A DNA stretch of 9,863 bases from JBBREP01 sp036501845 (GTDB lineage Bacteria > Actinomycetota > Acidimicrobiia > IMCC26256 > PALSA-610). The stretch lies in NCBI GenBank assembly GCA_036501845.1, contig DASXZO010000145.1, positions 1-9,863 of the forward strand, read 5' to 3'. How positions within the stretch are numbered: position 1 is the first letter of the stretch; each line of letters begins with the position of its first letter. This document shows positions 6,013 through 9,863 of this stretch, one piece after another. The notes under the pieces were generated by a model that did no database searches, was not told the DNA's origin, and saw nothing but the letters and a program-made list of their open reading frames with translations. A program made the translations under genes and the position numbers.

Positions 6013-7308
6013 TCAAAGAAGTGGCGGGATCCAATGGCCGTGGGCGTCGAGCAACGCGTCGACAAGCTCGTGGATCTGGTCGAGGTCGAGCTCGGCAGCA
6101 GTGTGCGGGTCGAGCATCGCCGCGTGATACACGTGCTCGCGCCGGCCGGTGAGCGCCGCCTCCACCGTGAGTTCCTGCACGTTCACGTTGGTGCGGATCA
6201 GCGCCGCGAGTTGCGGCGGGAGCGCACCGACGCGCGTGGGCTGCACGCCGTTGCCGTCGACGAGGCAAGGAACCTCGACGGTGCAGCCGCCGGGGAGATC
6301 GTCGATGAGCCCTTCGTTGGCGACGTTGCCGTAAACCACGCGGGGCTTACCGGTCTCGATGCTGCGGATGATCGTGGGCGCGTACTCGAAGCTGCGGGCC
6401 ACGTCGATGGCGCCGCCCGCTTCGAGCCGCGAACGCTCACCGTCCCAGTCGGCGATCTGCGCGATACAGCGGCGCGGGTACTCGTCGAGCGGGATGTTGA
6501 ACCGGTCGACGAGGTCGGGACGATCGCGCTTGACGAACCACGGCACATACTCGGCGAAGTGCTCGCTCGACTCGGTGACGAAGTAGCCGAGATGACGGAG
6601 CACCTCGTAGCGGACGCGGTTCGTGTCCGGCACGTCGCCGCGCTCGGCGCGCTCTTGGAGGCGCGGATAGAGGTCTTCGCCGTCGCGTTCGAAGCGCAAG
6701 TAGAACGCCATGTGATTGATGCCGGCCGCGAGGTAGTCGATCTCGCCGTACGGGATACCCAGGTCGAGCGACAACTCGAACGCAGTGCCCTGCACGCTGT
6801 GGCACAAACCCACCGTGCGGATGTTGGTTGCGCGATTGAGCGCACGGCAGTTGATGGCCATCGGGTTCGTGTAGTTGAGGAACCACACGTCGGGGCAGAG
6901 CTGGCGCATGTCGGCCGCGATGTCGAGGAGCGCGGGGATCGTGCGCAGGCCACGCATGATCCCGCCGATCCCGAGCGTGTCGGCGATCGTCTGGCGCAGC
7001 CCGAACGCCTTCGGCACCTCGAAGTCGATGACCGTCGCAGGCTCGTACCCGCCCACCTGGATCATGTTGATCGCGTAGTCGGCGCCGTCGAGTGCGGCAC
7101 GCCGGTCGGTGGTGGCGACGATCTTCGCGGGCGCGCCGACCGTGTCGGCCACACGCCGGGCCACGAGCTCCGACGTGCCGAGGCGTTCCGCGTCGACGTC
7201 GAACAGCACGATCTCTGAGCCGGCAAGCTCCTCGACACCGAGAATGTCGCCGAGCAGGTTGCGGGCGAACACGGTGCTGCCTGCGCCGATGAACGTGATG
7301 CGCGCCAT
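6013..7308 (-). CDS. Glycoside hydrolase family 4, alpha-galactosidase (MelA) type
   Basis: This 431-residue cytoplasmic enzyme starts MARITFIGAGSTVF, the GH4 Rossmann NAD-binding loop, with LFDVD at about 36-40 for the NAD ribose. The divalent-metal and catalytic landmarks are present: NYTNPMA at 145-151, GLCHSVQGT with C169 and H170, and AGINHMAFYL with N198 and H199. Family enzymes cleave glycosides by NAD-dependent oxidation at C3 and elimination, needing Mn2+ and reducing conditions. The CHSVQGT and GINHMAFYL motifs match the MelA-type alpha-galactosidase branch; alpha-glucosidase or glucuronidase specificity remains possible. A GTG at 7329 is an alternative start, but the ATG at 7308 begins at the family N-terminus and suits the promoter. 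No transporter gene is visible beside it. It converges with the GH25-like gene across 36 bases. Confidence 0.92.
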   Translation of the reverse strand: MARITFIGAGSTVFARNLLGDILGVEELAGSEIVLFDVDAERLGTSELVARRVADTVGAPAKIVATTDRRAALDGADYAINMIQVGGYEPATVIDFEVPKAFGLRQTIADTLGIGGIMRGLRTIPALLDIAADMRQLCPDVWFLNYTNPMAINCRALNRATNIRTVGLCHSVQGTAFELSLDLGIPYGEIDYLAAGINHMAFYLRFERDGEDLYPRLQERAERGDVPDTNRVRYEVLRHLGYFVTESSEHFAEYVPWFVKRDRPDLVDRFNIPLDEYPRRCIAQIADWDGERSRLEAGGAIDVARSFEYAPTIIRSIETGKPRVVYGNVANEGLIDDLPGGCTVEVPCLVDGNGVQPTRVGALPPQLAALIRTNVNVQELTVEAALTGRREHVYHAAMLDPHTAAELDLDQIHELVDALLDAHGHWIPPLL

Positions 7309-7316
7309 CGCGCGGG

Positions 7317-7345
7317 AGCGTACTGGCACGGGTTTTGCCCGTCAC
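7317..7345 (-). promoter_or_regulatory. Putative near-leaderless promoter of the GH4 gene
   Basis: On the minus strand a -35-like GTGACG (7340-7345, four of six matches to TTGACA) is followed by 17 bases and a -10-like TACGCT (7317-7322, TAnnnT pattern). Only 8 bases separate the -10 element from the ATG at 7308, so transcription would begin at or next to the start codon. This agrees with the absence of any Shine-Dalgarno there, and leaderless mRNAs are common in actinobacteria. Confidence 0.45.
7328..7342. promoter_or_regulatory. Inverted repeat inside the GH4 promoter, possible operator
   Basis: ACGGG-TTTTG-CCCGT is a perfect 5-base inverted repeat with a 5-base centre. It lies between the putative -35 and -10 elements of the GH4 promoter and within the 76-bp gap to the divergent serine hydrolase. 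A repressor bound here could act in both directions. No regulator gene lies next to it, so the binding protein is unknown. Confidence 0.4.
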
Positions 7346-7384
7346 GCGACGTCCTCCCGGCACGTGTCTGCTGAGCTGCTGCCC

Positions 7385-8134
7385 ATGGCGGTCGAAATCG
7401 GCGTCGTGCGCTCGTGGCAGTTGGATCGAATCGAGGGCGACACGATCCCTTTGAACGCGGCGTCGCTTGCCAAACAGGTAGTCGGACATCTCGCGTTGGC
7501 GCTGCTCGACCTCGACGAACGGCTGCACGATGCCATCACAGTGCGCCACGTGTTATCGCACTCGACCGGCTTGGCGAACTGGAGCCCGCTCGACGATCCC
7601 GCGCGCCCGATCCGTGCCCCCGGAACGCGGTTCGGCTACTCGGGCGAAGGATTCGCGCTGTTGCAACGGCACCTCGAGCACAGCACGGGGTGCACGCTCG
7701 ACGAGCTCGCGCAACAACACGTATTCACCCCGCTCGACATGGCCGCCAGTCGCTTCGGCGCGCCCGAGGTGGAGTTCCATCACAACCGGCCCTTGTTCAC
7801 TACTGCCGGTGATTACGCGCGCTTCCTTGCGCACGTGCTCGCGATCGACGACGAGCGCTGGCGCCCGCAATGCCCGATCGACGACGAATTGGCGTGGGGC
7901 GCGGGATGGGGGCTCGAGCTCGGATCACCGGTATGGGGCTGGCAGTGGGGCCAGAACGACGATGCGAGCAACTTCGTGATCGGCTGCCCCTCGTCGGGGA
8001 ACGGCGTGGTGGTGCTCACCGATCTCCCGGACGGCCGCGCGCGCTACCGAGCGGTCGTGGAGCGCGAGCTTCCTGGCGATCATCCCTCGTTGCGCGTCGA
8101 GCACAACCCGGCATGGCTCGCGCTGTTCACGTGA
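7385..8134 (+). CDS. Short serine beta-lactamase-like hydrolase (class C beta-lactamase / esterase VIII fold)
   Basis: This is a member of the Beta-lactamase family PF00144. The nucleophile motif S-x-x-K is ASLAKQ with S27 and K30 (counted from ATG 7385). VRHVLSHSTGLANW at 53-66 is the usual conserved block after the active site. PGTRFGYSGEGFALLQ at 79-94 provides the second-motif Tyr85, but with Gly instead of Asn two residues later. WGWQWGQN near the C-terminus is the likely counterpart of the KTG strand. At 249 residues it is shorter than usual: the serine sits only 27 residues from the start, and no signal peptide is seen, so it is probably a cytoplasmic esterase or peptidase, not an antibiotic-resistance enzyme. 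GTG 7364 is an alternative start; neither has a ribosome-binding site. It diverges from the GH4 gene. Confidence 0.8.
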   Translation: MAVEIGVVRSWQLDRIEGDTIPLNAASLAKQVVGHLALALLDLDERLHDAITVRHVLSHSTGLANWSPLDDPARPIRAPGTRFGYSGEGFALLQRHLEHSTGCTLDELAQQHVFTPLDMAASRFGAPEVEFHHNRPLFTTAGDYARFLAHVLAIDDERWRPQCPIDDELAWGAGWGLELGSPVWGWQWGQNDDASNFVIGCPSSGNGVVVLTDLPDGRARYRAVVERELPGDHPSLRVEHNPAWLALFT

Positions 8135-8171
8135 TCGAGAGCGGTGCGCGCCGTCGTCGCCGACACATGTG
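8135..8171. other. Convergent gap with a 12-bp palindrome
   Basis: The serine hydrolase and the acyltransferase gene end toward each other across 37 bases. GACACATGTGTC at 8162-8173 is a perfect palindrome reaching into the acyltransferase stop codon. It has no loop and no following T-run, so it is not a typical intrinsic terminator. No other terminator hairpin was seen in this gap or in the other convergent gap at 5977-6012. Confidence 0.35.
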
Positions 8172-9461
8172 TCAGCGGGCACAGGAGCTCGTCACGTAGC
8201 GCGGGTCGGCGCGCCATGCGCCCTCCTCCCACCCCGGTCGGTAGAGGCCGAGATGCTCGAGCGTCATACGCGCCACGAACACTGCACCGTCCTGGCACAG
8301 GTGCCAGCCGTCGGTCTGGCGCAACACGAGCCCGTTCACCACGCGCGGCCATCCCCCGCCGGGTCCGCGCAGCGCCGATTGGATATCGAGGTACGCGACG
8401 ACGCCCGGGTAGCGCCGCGCCGTCGACGCAAAGATCGTGTCGAGCGTGCCGCGCTCCGGCACCGAGCTACCGGGCAGCTCCGAGAGCCACAGCACCTTGC
8501 CGCCGCCCGCGGTGAAGGCCGCGATCGTCGCCTCCACCACCTTCGTGTAGGCCGCAACGCCGTGCTGCTGGAGCCACTGCGCGTCCCAGCCACCAACCTC
8601 CGCGATCGTGAGGTTCACATGGTCCTTGCGCGCGTCGGCAGCCCATTGCGCGCGGAAGTTCTGGCCGCGAGAGGTGAGCCCGATACCAGGAAACGCGGTT
8701 TCGACCACCCCCCAACCTGCGGCCTGCAACCCGGCGGCGAACGCGGGCGTACCCGAGAAGATGCCCGAGTCGCCGACGATCATCGCGGTGCCCGACGCAG
8801 GCAGCGCGAGCCGGCCGACGCGCACGGGCGGCCCCGTGCCTGGAGCGGGTGCGGCGGTTGGCGGCGGCGCCGCAGTGGCTGGTGGGACCGACGCGATCGA
8901 TGGCGAGCTCGTGCTCGGCGCGAGCACCACTGGTGTGGGGATGCGATCGGTGCGGAGGTTGGCGTACGCGACTTGTTGGCCGGGCGGCAGCACGAGCAAC
9001 GCGGCCAACGCCGCGGCGATGGCCACCGCGCCCGACAACGCGACGCGAGGCGCGCGGGCCCTTGCCATCGGGCGCTCGAGCACGAGCCACGACACGCTCG
9101 TTCCCGTTGCGGTGACACCGAGCCGGAGCGCGGTGAGCGCGACGCCATCGACACCGACTCGTGCCGGTGTGAGCAGCACGATCGCGGGCCAGTGCCAGAG
9201 ATACACCCCATAGGACACGCGACCGAGCCCGCGTAGCCCACCGCGATCGAGCGCGAACTGCACCGGGCCGCGCAACGTGGTGGCGAGTGCGGCGCACGCG
9301 GTGCCGATCGCCACCAGCAGGAAACCACCTCGATACAGCACGTTCGGCGCATTGGTACGCATCGCCACGACCACCGCCACGAGCGCGATCGCGCCGACCG
9401 CCGACACGGCGCGTCGCAACGCCGGGCCGAGCAGCGGCGCCACCAGCGCGGCAACTGCGCA
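8172..9461 (-). CDS. Acyltransferase-3 family protein with SGNH domain, C-terminal part (downstream of a frameshift)
   Basis: From about 9461 downward this frame continues the acyltransferase-3 membrane domain. Hydrophobic segments include AVSAVGAIALVAVVVAM and GFLLVAIGTACAALATTL. LGRVSYGVYLWHWPAIVLL (about 9170-9225) is a conserved OafA/YrhL motif, and a further segment ends VLERPMARAR. After a last membrane helix and a Pro/Ala/Ser-rich linker comes an SGNH hydrolase-like domain. Its Ser is in VGDSGIF (codon 8766-8768), its DxxH is in TDGWHLC (codons about 8301-8312), and GGWD stands where block III Asn is usual. Such two-domain proteins O-acylate cell-surface sugars or lipids, with SGNH outside the membrane. 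The frame is open above 9461, but there it reads as Arg-rich shadow, not membrane protein. Confidence 0.82.
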   Translation of the reverse strand, partial: CAVAALVAPLLGPALRRAVSAVGAIALVAVVVAMRTNAPNVLYRGGFLLVAIGTACAALATTLRGPVQFALDRGGLRGLGRVSYGVYLWHWPAIVLLTPARVGVDGVALTALRLGVTATGTSVSWLVLERPMARARAPRVALSGAVAIAAALAALLVLPPGQQVAYANLRTDRIPTPVVLAPSTSSPSIASVPPATAAPPPTAAPAPGTGPPVRVGRLALPASGTAMIVGDSGIFSGTPAFAAGLQAAGWGVVETAFPGIGLTSRGQNFRAQWAADARKDHVNLTIAEVGGWDAQWLQQHGVAAYTKVVEATIAAFTAGGGKVLWLSELPGSSVPERGTLDTIFASTARRYPGVVAYLDIQSALRGPGGGWPRVVNGLVLRQTDGWHLCQDGAVFVARMTLEHLGLYRPGWEEGAWRADPRYVTSSCAR

Positions 9462-9863
9462 AGGAAAGCCTGGGCACGCGTGTCGGTGCCGTAATAGACG
9501 CGACTCGGATCGCCTCCGGGCACGTAGAGCCACGCCATCCAGGCTGCCGACGCGAGCGTGGCCACCGCGGTGAAGGCGATCAGCACTCCGCGCCGCCCGC
9601 GCGCGAGCGCGAGCATGCCCACGAGGAGCAGCGGCCAGCACAGATAGAACTGCTCCTCCACCGCGAGCGACCAGAGGTGCACGAACGGGGAGTTGGCCGC
9701 GACGAGCCCGCCGTACGTCACGCCGCTCGAGACCAGCTTCCAGTTCGTGGCGTAGAACAACGCCGACAGTCCCTGCGAACGCACCGCTGGAATCAGCGTG
9801 GCTGGTCCGGTCACATGCACCCACCAGGTGACGACCACCACCAGCAGCATGAGCGCGGGCACG
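9461..9863 (-). CDS. Acyltransferase-3 family protein, N-terminal part (cut by window edge, ends at a frameshift)
   Basis: This frame is open at the window end and continues beyond it. PALMLLVVVVTWWVHV matches the membrane helix that usually follows the RRxRRLLP segment of acyltransferase-3 proteins. Roughly the first 90-100 residues, with the catalytic-type histidine, should therefore lie outside the window. SPFVHLWSLAVEEQFYLCWP (about 9630-9690) is the strongest family motif. Another helix, then SRVYYGTDTRAQAFLA, lead to the point near 9461 where homology moves to another frame. Past that point this frame reads QLPRWWRRCSARRC, which no longer looks like membrane protein although no stop appears until about 8780. 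The two parts together make one gene, broken or misread by one base. Confidence 0.78.

Noticed and set aside
5987..6014. Imperfect direct repeat of GTCGCG-type motifs between the GH25-like and GH4 genes
   Set aside because: Two loosely matching copies, not inverted, low complexity; no terminator or binding-site character.
6034..7218. Long plus-strand frame opposite the GH4 gene
   Set aside because: Antisense shadow of a well-conserved GH4 enzyme; its translation shows no recognisable motif.
9457..9470. Programmed -1 ribosomal frameshifting in the acyltransferase gene
   Set aside because: The bases at the junction (GCT TTC CTT GCG) do not form a slippery heptamer and I see no clear downstream stem-loop; an indel is simpler.
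9462..9824. Upstream extension of the acyltransferase C-terminal frame
   Set aside because: The translation is Arg/Ala/His-rich and lacks membrane segments, while the other frame carries clear acyltransferase-3 motifs over the same bases.

Overview
This is a very GC-rich, gene-dense chromosomal window. Its features are actinobacterial: TetR regulators, an SRPBCC protein, a GH4 enzyme and few Shine-Dalgarno sites. A secreted protein with 42-residue GYWLVASDGG-type repeats and a GH25-like end makes me suspect an Acidimicrobiia-type actinobacterium. That placement is inference from memory of similar proteins, not a computed one. I see no tRNA, rRNA, CRISPR array, transposase or integrase. No gene-free stretch exceeds about 110 bases.

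Layout. (1) 2-364 (+): the C-terminal part of a TetR-type regulator, cut by the window start. It converges with (2) a minus-strand pair, a DUF1697 protein (1217-1756) followed by a class I SAM-dependent methyltransferase (369-1205). The methyltransferase ribosome-binding site overlaps the DUF1697 stop codon. (3) Diverging from that pair is a plus-strand run: an alpha/beta hydrolase (1866-2600) and an AlkB-like Fe(II)/2-oxoglutarate dioxygenase (2631-3320). (4) 3341-4314 (+): an SRPBCC protein and a TetR regulator joined by an ATGA overlap. A perfect 7+2+7 inverted repeat lies over the putative -10 region and reaches the start codon. This looks like a self-regulated two-gene operon. (5) 4360-5976 (+): a secreted protein with a signal peptide, six 42-residue repeats and a GH25-like putative muramidase domain. 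(6) 6013-7308 (-): a GH4 (MelA-type) NAD-dependent glycosidase, divergent from (7) 7385-8134 (+), a short beta-lactamase-fold serine hydrolase. The shared 76-bp gap holds a plausible near-leaderless GH4 promoter with a palindrome in its spacer. (8) 8172-9863 (-): an acyltransferase-3 membrane protein with a C-terminal SGNH domain. It is interrupted by an apparent frameshift near 9461, and its N-terminus lies beyond the window end.

The genes do not form one obvious pathway. There are small independent units: envelope-related proteins (GH25-like secreted protein, O-acyltransferase), sugar use (GH4), and housekeeping or accessory enzymes with local TetR control. The points most worth a second look are the repeat-plus-GH25-like secreted protein, the SRPBCC-TetR operator and the frameshifted acyltransferase.
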